Origin: Ignavibacteria bacterium
GTDB lineage: Bacteria > Bacteroidota > Ignavibacteria > UBA10030 > F1-140-MAGs086
Assembly: GCA_016873775.1 (NCBI GenBank)
Contig: VGWC01000009.1
Span: 1-52,305, forward strand
Direction: 5' to 3'
Length of the DNA: 52,305 nt
Positions within the stretch are counted from its first letter, which is position 1. Each line of letters starts with the position of its first letter. Below the pieces are notes generated by a model. It searched no databases. It worked only from the letters and a program-made list of their open reading frames with translations, and was not told the origin of the DNA. This document shows positions 15,903 to 26,016 of this stretch, piece by piece. A program made the translations under genes and the position numbers.

Positions 15903-17066
15903 TTACTTATCCAAACTCATAGTTGCCGTTGTTTCTCCCGCCAGCAACGAAACGGAAGTAATACCGGAAAATCGTTCTTCGACATACTTCAGTTTTTTAT
16001 CGCTCTCGTCGTATTTTTTTCTCGCATTCTCGAGATGTGAACCGAGAATATCGAACGTTTCGCGTACTTTTTCAAAGTCGTTTCCGAGCCGATGAATACT
16101 ATCGAGAATTTGCTTCGCGGTTTTTTCAACTTTCATACCTTTCAATCCGAGCGCAATTACTTGCAGGTACGCGTAAAAACTATTCGGCGAAACAGGAATA
16201 ACGTGTTTCTTGGAAGCATAATGAAGCAATCCTTCTGAATCGTTGAACTCGTCTTTGATAATTGTTTCGTAGTACACATTTTCCGCAGGAATGTACATCA
16301 ATGCAAAATTTAACGTCCCTTCATCCGTAAGAATATATTTTGCCGCAATCGCATCAATATGTTTTTTCACATCTGCCAAAAATTGTTTTCGGAACAGTTT
16401 TCTTTCCTGTTCCATATCTGTTTCAGTAAATTTTCGAAAGTTCTCTAATGGAAATTTTGAATCAATCGGAACTTTTCCTCCAGAAGTATGGATCACAGCG
16501 TCCACTTGTTGTCCGTTGCGAAAACGATATTGCACATCGTAACCATCATTCGGCAAAACTTGTTTCAGCATATCTTCCAACAACGCTTCACCAAATCCTC
16601 CGCGGAATTTTGGCGCACGTAACAAATCACTCAACTGCGCGACGTTTATTCCTACGTCTTTCATCTCCAATGCAACTTTACCGAGCTCGCCCAAATTTTT
16701 CTGAACATCGCCGATGACTTTTGCCGCCGTATCCAAACGCGTTCCGATAGTTCCCGTTTGTGTTTGCATTTGTTGCGCTATTGCAGAAAGTTGTTGATTC
16801 ATATTTTGCGTTGTAGTTCCGAGTTGATTCGTTACTTGCGCTAATTGTTGTTGCACAAGTTGCGTCGTGTTATTCAATGATTGAGCAAGGGATTCGCTCG
16901 TAGCAGAAAATGAACGTTGAAACTCAGTTCGCAAACTTTCTACCTGTTGTTGCATCATCACCAACGACGAAGCATTCTCGGTTGAAGGAGAGGAAGTTTT
17001 TTTCCACAAAAGAAAAAAAACAGCGAACAAGAGTACGACGATGAAAACGATAAGAATTGTTTCCAT
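15903..17066 (-). CDS. rmuC: DNA recombination protein RmuC homologue
   Basis: 387 residues. A single N-terminal membrane anchor (about 3-22, TILIVFIVVLLFAVFFLLW) is followed by a long Gln/Thr-rich coiled coil (about 35-125) and then the RmuC nuclease-like domain. The domain includes KFRGGFGEALLEDMLKQVLP, VDAVIHTSGGKVPIDSKFPL and the NSFYAYLQVIALGLKGMKVE segment. The conserved acidic/Lys pattern D...IDSKFP agrees with a PD-(D/E)XK-like fold. RmuC limits rearrangement at inverted repeats in E. coli; its biochemical activity is not well known. Confidence 0.94.
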   Translation of the reverse strand: METILIVFIVVLLFAVFFLLWKKTSSPSTENASSLVMMQQQVESLRTEFQRSFSATSESLAQSLNNTTQLVQQQLAQVTNQLGTTTQNMNQQLSAIAQQMQTQTGTIGTRLDTAAKVIGDVQKNLGELGKVALEMKDVGINVAQLSDLLRAPKFRGGFGEALLEDMLKQVLPNDGYDVQYRFRNGQQVDAVIHTSGGKVPIDSKFPLENFRKFTETDMEQERKLFRKQFLADVKKHIDAIAAKYILTDEGTLNFALMYIPAENVYYETIIKDEFNDSEGLLHYASKKHVIPVSPNSFYAYLQVIALGLKGMKVEKTAKQILDSIHRLGNDFEKVRETFDILGSHLENARKKYDESDKKLKYVEERFSGITSVSLLAGETTATMSLDK

Positions 17067-17153
17067 AAAAAATAATCACTTCAGAATCAAAATGCGGGAA
17101 GAAGATAGGAAAATAAAATGGAAATTTTTTTTGATACGATTCGGTATTTCTTT

Positions 17154-17786
17154 TTATGAACAATTACAATCGCTCGTCCCTTTCACTTTTTCAAACGCTT
17201 CTCGTCCTTCTTTCATCGAGAAATACATTATTCCGATTGTTCCGATAATATCCACATACATAAATTTCGTCAGTTCAAAAACCGCGCTCGAGAGAAGGAG
17301 AACGACCGACATATAAATGCACACCATTGTACAGTTCGCGTCCGCAATAATCGGCGAAGAGTTGAGTGCCTTTCCGGTGCGTTTCTTTTGCCGGTACAAC
17401 CAGAACATAACAACAATGGAAACGAAAGAAATAATCGTTCCCGCAAGCGTTGTTTGCGGTGAATGATTATACAATACGTTTGCAATAATACCTGAAAATA
17501 ATCCCGCGGATAATAAGTAAAAACATACGCCGGTAATTCTCAACGCAGTTAACTCGAAAGCAGATACAGAAGCAGAAGGATTTTTCCTGATGCGAAACAC
17601 CATTTGTAAAATTCCCACGCCCGATATTGCTTCAATGAAACTATCCACACCGAATCCTAACAATGTTAATGCTTCATCATTGATACCGAATGCAACGGAA
17701 ACGAGTCCTTCAATGATATTATACAGTAATGTAAAGTACGAAAGTGCAATTGCTCTGTTGTAGTACCTGTGCTGTTCTTCGTTCAC
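17154..17786 (-). CDS. Cation-diffusion-facilitator-like membrane transporter
   Basis: 210-residue inner-membrane protein with six predicted helices. Helix 2 carries GFGVDSFIEAISG and helix 5 SPIIADANCTMVCIY, the places where CDF/TMEM163-like proteins hold their metal ligands. The usual HxxxD pairs are partly replaced (D and E in helix 2; Asp then Cys in helix 5). No large C-terminal cytoplasmic domain is present, but the tail ends DCNCS, a possible metal ligand. The start is GTG, overlapping the ispD stop (GTGA), so translation is coupled. Substrate (Zn, Fe or another divalent cation) cannot be called. Confidence 0.75.
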   Translation of the reverse strand: MNEEQHRYYNRAIALSYFTLLYNIIEGLVSVAFGINDEALTLLGFGVDSFIEAISGVGILQMVFRIRKNPSASVSAFELTALRITGVCFYLLSAGLFSGIIANVLYNHSPQTTLAGTIISFVSIVVMFWLYRQKKRTGKALNSSPIIADANCTMVCIYMSVVLLLSSAVFELTKFMYVDIIGTIGIMYFSMKEGREAFEKVKGTSDCNCS

Positions 17787-18505
17787 TTGTTGTCAGCGTT
17801 TCGTGATAAGAATTTCAGAAATAGTGTAGCAATGTTCAAATCTTCTTCTGTCGTTATCTTGATATTGAACGGAGAACCTTCGATACACTTGACGGAAAAC
17901 CCAGCATTGTGTACAAGACTTGATTCATCTGTTCCCAGAAAATGTTCTGCTTCTGCCGTTGCAATTGCTTTCCATAAAATTTCGGAACGAAACACTTGCG
18001 GAGTTTGAACAAAGCGCAACGTTTCCCGCGATAGAAAACGTTCCATCGTATTCTCAGAAGAAACCAATCCCAGTGTATCTTTGGGAACAACAACAGGAAC
18101 GACTGCGCCAAATTTTCTTGCATTCGCTATCAATGTTTCAAGTAACTGTACGGGAAACAACGGACGCACTGCATCGTGAACGACAATTATTTCCGGAAAA
18201 AAATCTCGAAGCGCATTGCATCCCAACGCAACGGAATGCTGACGTTCTTTCCCTCCAAGAATGATATTCTTCACTTTTTGAGCCGCGTAAGTTTTTACCA
18301 AGCGTTCCGATTCGCGCAGCGTTTCTTTCGATACGACCAGAATAATATCGTTGATATGTTCACACCGTTCAAACTTTTCCAATGTATGAACAAGAATCGG
18401 TTTTTGTTCCAACAATAGCAATTGTTTCGGAACAGCACTCCTCATTCTCTTTCCGTTTCCGGCGGCGGGAATAACTACTCCGACATTACCTTTTGCGTTC
18501 TGCAT
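17783..18505 (-). CDS. ispD: 2-C-methyl-D-erythritol 4-phosphate cytidylyltransferase
   Basis: Third step of the MEP isoprenoid pathway, joining CTP and MEP. The 240 residues carry the nucleotidyltransferase start VIPAAGNGKRM with Arg-Met, the Lys of VPKQLLLL, the IVVHDAVRPL motif, and FVQTPQVFR and GTDESSLV near the C-terminus. The ATG at 18505 comes directly after the T-run of a strong hairpin that follows queA. No clear Shine-Dalgarno is visible because that space is taken by the T-run. The CDF-like gene is coupled behind it. Confidence 0.95.
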   Translation of the reverse strand: MQNAKGNVGVVIPAAGNGKRMRSAVPKQLLLLEQKPILVHTLEKFERCEHINDIILVVSKETLRESERLVKTYAAQKVKNIILGGKERQHSVALGCNALRDFFPEIIVVHDAVRPLFPVQLLETLIANARKFGAVVPVVVPKDTLGLVSSENTMERFLSRETLRFVQTPQVFRSEILWKAIATAEAEHFLGTDESSLVHNAGFSVKCIEGSPFNIKITTEEDLNIATLFLKFLSRNADNK

Positions 18506-18506
18506 A

Positions 18507-18543
18507 AAAACAAATTTCCCGTTGACGTTTCCATCAACGGGAA
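18507..18543 (-). terminator. Terminator-like hairpin between queA and ispD
   Basis: Ten-base perfect stem TTCCCGTTGA (18516-18525) / TCAACGGGAA (18534-18543) with an 8-base loop. On the minus strand it is followed by ATTTGTTTTT, which ends at the ispD start codon. It has the form of an intrinsic terminator for queA, yet leaves no room for an ispD promoter downstream. Partial read-through or hairpin-controlled ispD expression is possible. Confidence 0.75.
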
Positions 18544-18562
18544 TTACTTGGAGAATAGGTTT

Positions 18563-19600
18563 TTACAAAATTAACATCGCATCGCCGTAACTGAAAAAGC
18601 GATACCCTTGCTTAATCGCAACTTTATATGCATGCATCAGAAAATCGTGCCCTGCAAATGCGCTAACCAGCATCAGAAGCGTCGTTTCCGGCATATGAAA
18701 ATTCGTAACTAATGCATCCGTGATTTTGAAATTATATGGAGGGAAAATAAATTTATCCGTCCACATTTTAATCGCTTTCAAGTGACCGTCGGCAGTCGTG
18801 CTTGATTCGATTGCGCGTGTTGTGCTTGTTCCACAACTGATAACTTTTCCTTTCGCATCAATAGAAGTGTTCACAATTTTTACGGCGGGTTCGTGTACCT
18901 CAAAATACTCGGAATCCATTTTATGTTTGTGTAAATCTTCCACTTCTACCGGACGAAACGAAGCAAGACCAAGATGCACGGTAATGCCGGCATGTTTTAC
19001 TCCCGTTTTTTCTAACTTAGAAATAAGTCTCGGCGTAAAATGCAATCCTGCTGTTGGCGCGGCTACTGAACCGATATGTTTTGCGAACATCGTTTGATAA
19101 TCTTCGATATCGCGCGTTTGTACATCGCGTTTGATATATGGAGGAATGGGCGTAACACCGATTCTATCGGCAACTTTATACAAATCACCGCGATAATTGA
19201 ACCGCACTGTTCTTCCGCGCGACGTTGTATTATCAATAACTTCGCACCAGAGATTTCCTTCGTCAAAAAAAATCTTATTCCCGATCCGAACTTTTCGCGC
19301 GGGGTCAACAATGGCATCCCAAATTCTTTCCTCGGTGTTTAATTCGCGTAAAAGAAAAACTTCGATTCTCGCTTTCGTTTTTTCTTTATGCCCGAAGAGC
19401 CGCGCTTGAAAAACTTTTGTATCATTGACAATGATACAATCATTTTTATTCACGTAATCAACGATATCGGAAAATTTTCGATGCTCTATTTTTTCTTCTT
19501 TCCGGTGCAAGACCATCATTCGACACGAATCCCGCGGTTCGGCAGGATGTTTTGCAATTAAATTTTTAGGAAGTGGATACCTGAAATCAGATAGTTTCAT
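18563..19600 (-). CDS. queA: S-adenosylmethionine:tRNA ribosyltransferase-isomerase
   Basis: Adds the cyclopentane ring precursor to form epoxyqueuosine in tRNA wobble position 34, using SAM as ribosyl donor. 345 residues with the family start MKLSDFRYPLP, HPAEPRDSCRMMVLHR, DCIIVNDTKVFQARL, AAPTAGLHFTP, VGLA-type VHLGLASFRPV, and the end LVSAFAGHDFLMHAYKVAI. It lies 27 bases after ppdK and probably shares its transcript. A strong terminator-like hairpin follows. Confidence 0.96.
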   Translation of the reverse strand: MKLSDFRYPLPKNLIAKHPAEPRDSCRMMVLHRKEEKIEHRKFSDIVDYVNKNDCIIVNDTKVFQARLFGHKEKTKARIEVFLLRELNTEERIWDAIVDPARKVRIGNKIFFDEGNLWCEVIDNTTSRGRTVRFNYRGDLYKVADRIGVTPIPPYIKRDVQTRDIEDYQTMFAKHIGSVAAPTAGLHFTPRLISKLEKTGVKHAGITVHLGLASFRPVEVEDLHKHKMDSEYFEVHEPAVKIVNTSIDAKGKVISCGTSTTRAIESSTTADGHLKAIKMWTDKFIFPPYNFKITDALVTNFHMPETTLLMLVSAFAGHDFLMHAYKVAIKQGYRFFSYGDAMLIL

Positions 19601-19627
19601 TTATGGATACTCCAAAGAATTAAATGT

Positions 19628-22492
19628 TTAAAAACCAAGTTTTGAACGACGTAGCGAACTGTTCTTTAATAAAATTGCACGTTTTGCATTTGATAAACTC
19701 GAAGCAAAACTCGGATTCACAACTTTTTGTACGTTTGTTTGCACTAAGGGAGTTGTAGGCATTATATTGCTTTTCTCTTGTATAACAGCGCGAGCCGCGG
19801 CTAATCGTGCAATAGGAATCCGAAACGGTGAACACGAAACATAATTCAAACCGAGTGCGTGACAAAATTCTACACTCGACGGGTCCCCTCCGTGCTCGCC
19901 GCAAATTCCGACTTTCAAACTATTGTTAGAATTGCGTCCTTCTTTCACAGCAATTCCCATCAACTTACCAACGCCATTTTTATCAATAGATTGAAACGGG
20001 TCGCGTTCATAAACACTGTGGTCAATGTAATACGGTAAAAATTCTCCCGCATCATCGCGAGAAAGTCCGGCGGTTAATTGTGTTAAATCGTTTGTTCCAA
20101 ACGAAAAGAATTCCGCTACTTTTCCGATATCGTACGCAGTAAGCGCCGCGCGAGGAATTTCAATCATCGTTCCTACAAGGTATGCGATGCGCACGTTCTT
20201 CACTCGCATTACATGTTCTGCAATCCGATTGATAATTTCTTTTTGCAACGCAAGTTCGCGCACGTGTCCTACGAACGGAATCATAATTTCAGGAAATGCC
20301 TTTATTCCTTTTTTCCGTGCCATCGCTGCCGCTTCAAATACTGCGCGTACTTGCATCTCGGTAATTTCGGGATATAGTATTCCCAAACGACAACCGCGAA
20401 AACCTAACATCGGATTCATTTCGTGCAGTTGACTGATACGGCGTTGAATTCGTTCTTTCGAAATTTTCATTACGCTTGCAAGTTCATCAATATCTTTCTG
20501 TGTCTTCGGTAAAAATTCGTGAAGCGGAGGGTCAAGTGTTCTGATTGTTACCGGTCTATCTTTCATAACCTCAAAAATACCAAAGAAATCCTTTCGTTGG
20601 TACGGAAGTAATTTTGCCAATGCATGTTCCCGTTCTTCTTTCGTTTCCGCTAAAATCATCTCGCGAACTGCAGTTATCCTGTCTTCTCCGAAAAACATAT
20701 GTTCCGTTCTGCACAAACCTATCCCTTCTGCACCAAATGCAACAGCATGCTCGCATTGATTCGGTTGGTCTGCGTTTGTTCGGATACGAAGTGAGCGAAA
20801 TTGATCTGCCCATTTCATTATTTGCGCATAGCGTTGATAAATTGCTGCTTTCTCCGGTTTCAGAGATTTTTCAATTAACACAGAAACAACTTCACTCGGT
20901 CGTGTTTTTACTCTTCCGATAATGATTTCTCCCGTTGTACCGTCAATGGAAATTTCCTCCCCTTCTTTCACGACAATTTTTTTTCTGTCAACGCTCAACC
21001 TACGCGATTTGTAATCAATATTCAGTTCCGAACATCCAACGATACAAACTTTTCCCATTTGTCGAGCAACAAGCGCGGCATGCGACGTCATTCCACCGCG
21101 AGCAGTAACAATTCCTTTCGCTACACTCATTCCGCGAATATCATCTGGAGATGTTTCAATACGAACGAGAATAACATCTTCTCCTTTTTTTGCCTCCGCT
21201 TCCGCATCTTCTGCGTTAAAATATATCTTTCCCGTTGCTGCTCCCGGACCAGCATTGAGTCCTTTCGTTAATAACATTCCTTTGTTCACGGCGCGTTGTT
21301 TTTCTTCGTCGTCAAAAACCGGACGTAACAACTGGTCAAGTTGCAACGGTTCAATGCGCATCAATGCTTCTTCGGGAGCAATCACTTTTTCTTTCACCAT
21401 ATCAACGGCGATACGAATTGCTGCTGTCGTGGTTCGTTTTCCTGCGCGGCATTGCAACATATACAATTTCCCTTGTTGTATCGTGAATTCAATATCGAGC
21501 ATATCCTTAAAATGTTGCTCAAGAATATTGCACATACGTTTCATTTCTCTATACGATACTTTGTCATATTTCTGAAGTTCAACCACCGGAAGCGGTGTTC
21601 GTATTCCTGCAACAATATCTTCTCCTTGCGCGTTCATCAAAAATTCTCCATACAATATATGTTCTCCCGTCGCCGGATTTCTTGTGAACGCAACACCCGT
21701 TCCGGATTTTTCCCCCAAATTTCCGAATACCATTGCTTGCACATTAACTGCAGTTCCCCACGATTCGGGAATATCGTACAACTTTCTGTATTCAATTGCC
21801 CGCGTGTTCATCCACGAGCCAAACACTGAACCGATGGCTCCCCAAAGTTGGTCAAAAGGATTCTCGGGAAATTTTTTCCCGGTTTTCTTTTTTATTGCCG
21901 CCTTAAATTCAGAAACCAATTGTTTTAAATCATCAGCATTCAGTTCCGTATCAAGTTGAACGCCGCGTTTCTTTTTTTTCTCTTGAAGTATTTCTTCAAA
22001 CGGGTCAATATCATCTTTCGATTGCGGTTTTAAGCCAAGCACCACATCGCCATACATTTGAACGAAACGACGATACGCGTCATACACAAATCGCGCGTCA
22101 TTTGTCTTGTAAATCATTCCTTCTGCCGTTTCATCATTCAATCCGAGATTGAGTATCGTATCCATCATTCCCGGCATAGATGCCCGCGCTCCGCTTCGTA
22201 CAGAAAGCAACAACGGATTATGCGAATCGCCGAATTTTCCATGCATTACGCGTTCGACTTGAATCAACGCATCTTCAACTTGTTGCTCCATATTCGAAGG
22301 ATATTTCTTTTTATTATTGTAATAATACGAACAGACTTCGGTGGTAATCGTAAATCCTGCTGGAACCGGCAATCCTAAATTCGTCATTTCAGCAAGATTC
22401 GCTCCCTTACCTCCGAGCAAATTTTTCAATTCTGCTTTTCCTTCGGCAACACCGTCGCCGAAAAAATACACATGTTTATTATCGAAAGTCAT
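19628..22492 (-). CDS. ppdK: Pyruvate, phosphate dikinase
   Basis: Interconverts pyruvate, ATP and phosphate with phosphoenolpyruvate, AMP and pyrophosphate. I start at the ATG at 22492 ([14 protein letters not shown]), since the 46 codons upstream would overlap the previous gene and have no family match. The resulting 954 residues show the ATP-grasp part ([25 protein letters not shown]), the phospho-histidine loop [15 protein letters not shown] with H471, and the PEP/pyruvate barrel ending in [11 protein letters not shown], whose Cys (about 850) is catalytic. A tail of about 45 residues after the barrel ([12 protein letters not shown], ending SLRRSKLGF) is longer than usual. The PPi link to the mixed-type PfkA is suggestive. 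Confidence 0.96.
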   Translation of the reverse strand: MTFDNKHVYFFGDGVAEGKAELKNLLGGKGANLAEMTNLGLPVPAGFTITTEVCSYYYNNKKKYPSNMEQQVEDALIQVERVMHGKFGDSHNPLLLSVRSGARASMPGMMDTILNLGLNDETAEGMIYKTNDARFVYDAYRRFVQMYGDVVLGLKPQSKDDIDPFEEILQEKKKKRGVQLDTELNADDLKQLVSEFKAAIKKKTGKKFPENPFDQLWGAIGSVFGSWMNTRAIEYRKLYDIPESWGTAVNVQAMVFGNLGEKSGTGVAFTRNPATGEHILYGEFLMNAQGEDIVAGIRTPLPVVELQKYDKVSYREMKRMCNILEQHFKDMLDIEFTIQQGKLYMLQCRAGKRTTTAAIRIAVDMVKEKVIAPEEALMRIEPLQLDQLLRPVFDDEEKQRAVNKGMLLTKGLNAGPGAATGKIYFNAEDAEAEAKKGEDVILVRIETSPDDIRGMSVAKGIVTARGGMTSHAALVARQMGKVCIVGCSELNIDYKSRRLSVDRKKIVVKEGEEISIDGTTGEIIIGRVKTRPSEVVSVLIEKSLKPEKAAIYQRYAQIMKWADQFRSLRIRTNADQPNQCEHAVAFGAEGIGLCRTEHMFFGEDRITAVREMILAETKEEREHALAKLLPYQRKDFFGIFEVMKDRPVTIRTLDPPLHEFLPKTQKDIDELASVMKISKERIQRRISQLHEMNPMLGFRGCRLGILYPEITEMQVRAVFEAAAMARKKGIKAFPEIMIPFVGHVRELALQKEIINRIAEHVMRVKNVRIAYLVGTMIEIPRAALTAYDIGKVAEFFSFGTNDLTQLTAGLSRDDAGEFLPYYIDHSVYERDPFQSIDKNGVGKLMGIAVKEGRNSNNSLKVGICGEHGGDPSSVEFCHALGLNYVSCSPFRIPIARLAAARAVIQEKSNIMPTTPLVQTNVQKVVNPSFASSLSNAKRAILLKNSSLRRSKLGF

Positions 22493-22527
22493 TTTATTTA
22501 TTTCTGAATTGTTAGTAATATGAAAAT

Positions 22528-23223
22528 TTATTGCTTGTGCAATTGTATTGCTTTGAGAAACTCTTGTAAAATATTTTTGGAAAATGGATTTTCGAAATCG
22601 TTCATTCGCTCGGGATGCCATTGTACACAAAGAAAAAACGGTTGCCGCTCGCGGTCTTTTAATTCCAGCGCTTCAATTATTCCGTCATCAGAAATTGCCG
22701 CAATTTTCAATCTCTTTCCAAGTTTATCCACCGCCTGATGATGTCGCGAATTTATTTCTCCTCCAGAAACATTGACGATTGTTTTCAACAAAGAATCAAA
22801 CGTAACCGCTACACGATGCACCGCATTGGTGCTGCTATCAAGTCGGTGCGAAGGATAACCTGCGTGAACGATATCCGGAATCAGTGTTCCTCCCATCGCA
22901 ACGTTCACTGCTTGAAGTCCGCGGCAAATTGCTAGCAACGGCAATTGTAATTGTTGCACTCGCAAAATTATTTGCAACTCAAATTCGTCGCGCTGCGTGT
23001 CTAAATCGTTTGCATCTACTTCCTTGAGAAATTCAGGTTTGCCATAAAATTTCGGATGAACGTCTTGTCCTCCCGTCAATACAATTCCATCGCAGATATC
23101 AACTGCTTCCGCATTATTCAACAGATATGACAATTTTATTGTTTCCAACGGCTGCAATTTCTGAAGCCACTCGACATATTTTTCGAATGATGGTTTTCCT
23201 GTATCTGTAACACCGATTTTCAT
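22528..23223 (-). CDS. Class I glutamine amidotransferase-like hydrolase (PuuD-like)
   Basis: 231-residue member of the gamma-glutamyl-gamma-aminobutyrate hydrolase branch (peptidase C26). The nucleophile is Cys in [16 protein letters not shown]; the partner His-Glu pair is in [20 protein letters not shown] forms the oxyanion strand. The ATG at 23223 ([10 protein letters not shown]) follows the lpxK stop by one base; the longer frame to 23289 lies inside lpxK. The family hydrolyses gamma-glutamyl amides, but the substrate is not predictable, and other polyamine-degradation genes are absent. Its place between lipid A and ppdK genes gives no functional hint. Confidence 0.85.
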   Translation of the reverse strand: MKIGVTDTGKPSFEKYVEWLQKLQPLETIKLSYLLNNAEAVDICDGIVLTGGQDVHPKFYGKPEFLKEVDANDLDTQRDEFELQIILRVQQLQLPLLAICRGLQAVNVAMGGTLIPDIVHAGYPSHRLDSSTNAVHRVAVTFDSLLKTIVNVSGGEINSRHHQAVDKLGKRLKIAAISDDGIIEALELKDRERQPFFLCVQWHPERMNDFENPFSKNILQEFLKAIQLHKQ

Positions 23224-23224
23224 G

Positions 23225-24277
23225 TTAAGAAACAATCTTTTGTAATTCTTGTAAAAATAATTCTTCTCCTTCAACAAACACAGTTTCAATGGGTAATATC
23301 CATAACGGCATCTGTTCGATATACTGACGCAATGTACTATCTACCAACCGCACCGCGTCTTTTTCCGTTGTTAGTACGTATGTAACTTTCTTTTCCTTCA
23401 TTATGTGAAGCACACATTTGATATCGTTTTCTGAGAAATAATGATGGTCGGAAAAGGGTATGAATTCTTTCACCATTGCACCATTGTTTGCAAGAATAGT
23501 AAAAAAAGAATCCGGATTTCCTATGCCACAAAATGCAACGACAACTGCATTTTGTAACAATTCTATCGGCTTCATTTCATTCGTATAAAAATTTCTTATG
23601 CTCGTTGTTTCAAATTTCGTTTTCACTATCATCGCCGAAGTATGTTTTTTCGCGCACAGTATGATTGCATCATTATTTGTTGTTCCATTCCATCTGCTAA
23701 AAATTACAATGTTGCTTCGATGCAACGAACTCCACGGCTCCCTCCTATTTCCCGAAGGAATGAGTCCATCGTCTTTGTACGTAGTATCAAGTACTACAAT
23801 ATCCAAATCACGATGCAACGTGCGATGCTGAAATCCATCATCCATAATAATTGCATCAACGCAATATTGTTCAACGGCAATGCGTGCCGCTCTTACTCTG
23901 TGTTCATCAACGATGACGATTGCTTCAGGAAATTTCTGTGCAAGAAAATATGGTTCGTCACCACATTCTGTTGCAGTTCCATATATATTTTTTCCGTCGG
24001 AAACAACAAATGTTCCTTTCGTGCTTCGCTTATACCCGCGACTGATAATTGCAACGTTCTTTCCTGCTGAACATAGAACATCCACGATGTAAGCAACGTG
24101 CGGCGTTTTTCCCGTTCCACCAGCAACAATATTTCCAACCGAAATGACAGGAACGGCTACGCTTGTCGTTTTGAAAATTTTTACATCGTAAAAATAATTT
24201 CGCAGCATTACGCCGAATCCATAAAGCCACGAAAACGGTAACAATAGTTTTCTCAGTTTACTTACAATCCGCGACAC
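23225..24277 (-). CDS. lpxK: Tetraacyldisaccharide 4'-kinase
   Basis: Inner-membrane kinase that phosphorylates the lipid A disaccharide to lipid IVA. 350 residues. An N-terminal amphipathic/membrane segment (LLPFSWLYGFGVML) precedes the P-loop VGNIVAGGTGKTP. Also present are SRGYKR, DEPYFLAQKF, DDGFQHRTLHRDLDIV (the DDGFQ Walker B-like motif), and FCGIGNP with FSDHHYF near the end. The start is GTG at 24277, directly after the lpxB stop, so the two are translationally linked. Confidence 0.95.
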   Translation of the reverse strand: MSRIVSKLRKLLLPFSWLYGFGVMLRNYFYDVKIFKTTSVAVPVISVGNIVAGGTGKTPHVAYIVDVLCSAGKNVAIISRGYKRSTKGTFVVSDGKNIYGTATECGDEPYFLAQKFPEAIVIVDEHRVRAARIAVEQYCVDAIIMDDGFQHRTLHRDLDIVVLDTTYKDDGLIPSGNRREPWSSLHRSNIVIFSRWNGTTNNDAIILCAKKHTSAMIVKTKFETTSIRNFYTNEMKPIELLQNAVVVAFCGIGNPDSFFTILANNGAMVKEFIPFSDHHYFSENDIKCVLHIMKEKKVTYVLTTEKDAVRLVDSTLRQYIEQMPLWILPIETVFVEGEELFLQELQKIVS

Positions 24278-25393
24278 TTACATTTGAAGCATTATTTCCG
24301 CAACTCTTCTCGATGCACCTGCTGTTCCCAACACATTACGCACGTTCGAAAGATGTTGTTTCATCGCTCCTCGATACTGTTCATCAAACAATAATCGTCT
24401 TGTTTCATCCAATAAATTTTTTACTGTTGCGTTTTCCTGTATGTATTCCTGAACAATGTTTCTCCCGGAAACAATGTTCACTAATCCGATAGAAGAAATT
24501 TGAACAAACATTTTTCCCAGCCAATACGTCGCGAACGAAGTTTTATACACAACCATCATCGGTGTTTCAAGTAATGCCGTTTCCAATGTTGCCGTGCCGG
24601 AAGTTACGATTGCAGCATCTGCGTGTTTCATCAATTCGTGCGTTTGGTTGTTCAACAAAAGAATATCATTCTTCTGCACAAGAAACGACTTGAGAAAATC
24701 TCTATCGAGTGTTGGCGCAACGCCAACGGCAATTTGAACATCAAGTTTAGTCGTTATTTCTTCTGCTGTCTTTAACAATAAAGGAAAAATTTTTTCTATT
24801 TCCTGTTTTCTGCTCCCCGGGAAAAATGCTACAAGTTTTTTCTTCGCATCCAAATGATGGCGCAAAAAAAAATCTTCTTTGTTAGAAAGCACACTTATTT
24901 CTTCCAGCAACGGATGACCAACAAAATCTACGTTCATTCCTTCTTCGCGGTACAAATCTTTTTCAAACGGAAAGACAACGCACATTGTATCTATTGCGGC
25001 TTTCATTTTCTTTACACGACCTTTTTTCCACGCCCAAACTTGAGGACTGATGTAATAGATAACTCTTGTTCCGCTTGCTTTGGCTTTCCGTGCAAACCGC
25101 AAATTAAAACCCGGATAATCAATGAGCAGTACAACATTCGGTTTACGTTCATATAAAATTTTTTCTAATGTCTGTTCCACAACAAAAATTTTCGGGAGAT
25201 GTTTGAAAACTTCCGCAAATCCCATGAACGAAAGTTCTTTGACGTGAAACAATAACTCCATTCCTTCTCGTTGCATCGCATCACCGCCAACTCCAAAAAT
25301 TTCAATAGATGGCAAACGTTTTTTCAGTTCGCGCACAACTCCGCTCCCGTGTAAATCACCCGATGCTTCACCGGCAACGATTAGCACGCGCAC
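24278..25393 (-). CDS. lpxB: Lipid-A-disaccharide synthase
   Basis: Peripheral membrane GT19 glycosyltransferase condensing UDP-diacylglucosamine with lipid X. 371 residues with VAGEASGDLHGSGVVREL at the start, MGFAEVFKHLPKI, LIDYPGFNLRFARKAK, YYISPQVWAWKKGRVKK, and the donor-site segment TSGTATLETALLETPMMVVYK. It lies just upstream of lpxK, showing that the organism makes canonical lipid A. The preceding gene ends one base... away from its start in the same direction, making an uninterrupted block from smc onward. Confidence 0.96.
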   Translation of the reverse strand: MRVLIVAGEASGDLHGSGVVRELKKRLPSIEIFGVGGDAMQREGMELLFHVKELSFMGFAEVFKHLPKIFVVEQTLEKILYERKPNVVLLIDYPGFNLRFARKAKASGTRVIYYISPQVWAWKKGRVKKMKAAIDTMCVVFPFEKDLYREEGMNVDFVGHPLLEEISVLSNKEDFFLRHHLDAKKKLVAFFPGSRKQEIEKIFPLLLKTAEEITTKLDVQIAVGVAPTLDRDFLKSFLVQKNDILLLNNQTHELMKHADAAIVTSGTATLETALLETPMMVVYKTSFATYWLGKMFVQISSIGLVNIVSGRNIVQEYIQENATVKNLLDETRRLLFDEQYRGAMKQHLSNVRNVLGTAGASRRVAEIMLQM

Positions 25394-25394
25394 G

Positions 25395-25976
25395 TTAACC
25401 CCGCAGTTTCCAAAGAAAAAATAATGCGAACGTTATGAGAACAAACGCTTGCAATGTGCGCGATTCCGATTTCCATCCTTTGTGCGCATCAAAACTTGGT
25501 TGTACTGCGACAGAAGTTTTTTTTGATACAAACAAAGGAATAAATCGTGGAACGCGTCTCGTGTATTGTTCGTATTCCATTCCGAATTTGTTCAGAAGAA
25601 ATTCTTCTTCCAACGTTACGAGTATGTAATACTGAAACGCAAAGAATACACAAACCGCAACCTGAAAATATGGAACCAACACATTCGACATTATCGCAAA
25701 TCCTACGTACATTACAATATTTCCAATATACAACGGATTCCTTACATACGCGTATGGTCCGGAAGTAACAAGTATTGTCCCTTCGAGTTTTTGCGTTGTT
25801 CGTGTTTCACTTCCAACTATGGAAACTCCCCAAAAACGAATAAACTCTCCGCACGCTGCGATAACGAAACCAACGATAAACGAAAAAATTGTTGACTGTG
25901 AATAATACAACATCACGATGATAAACGGAATTGGTGTATAACTCCGAAAACGAAAAACGTATTGAGAGAAATTCAT
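25395..25976 (-). CDS. Isoprenylcysteine/phospholipid methyltransferase-like membrane protein
   Basis: 193-residue inner-membrane protein with about five helices. The central signature GPYAYVRNPLYIGNIVMYVG, with a downstream EEEFLLNKFGMEYEQYTRRVPRFIP, is typical of the ICMT/PEMT superfamily, which methylates prenylated cysteines, phospholipids or other membrane substrates using SAM. The ATG at 25976 (MNFSQYVFRFR) is preferred; the frame to 26033 overlaps the smc 3' end. A basic cytoplasmic segment near 150-170 (KKTSVAVQPSFDAHKGWK) precedes a last helix. The bacterial substrate is unknown. Confidence 0.82.
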   Translation of the reverse strand: MNFSQYVFRFRSYTPIPFIIVMLYYSQSTIFSFIVGFVIAACGEFIRFWGVSIVGSETRTTQKLEGTILVTSGPYAYVRNPLYIGNIVMYVGFAIMSNVLVPYFQVAVCVFFAFQYYILVTLEEEFLLNKFGMEYEQYTRRVPRFIPLFVSKKTSVAVQPSFDAHKGWKSESRTLQAFVLITFALFFLWKLRG

Positions 25977-26016
25977 CGCTTTCAACAGCAACACGATACT
26001 ATAGATTCTGCAACAA

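Noticed and set aside
22493-22630. Forty-six extra codons upstream of ppdK
   Set aside because: They overlap the amidotransferase gene, show no family match, and the ATG at 22492 gives the normal PPDK N-terminus.
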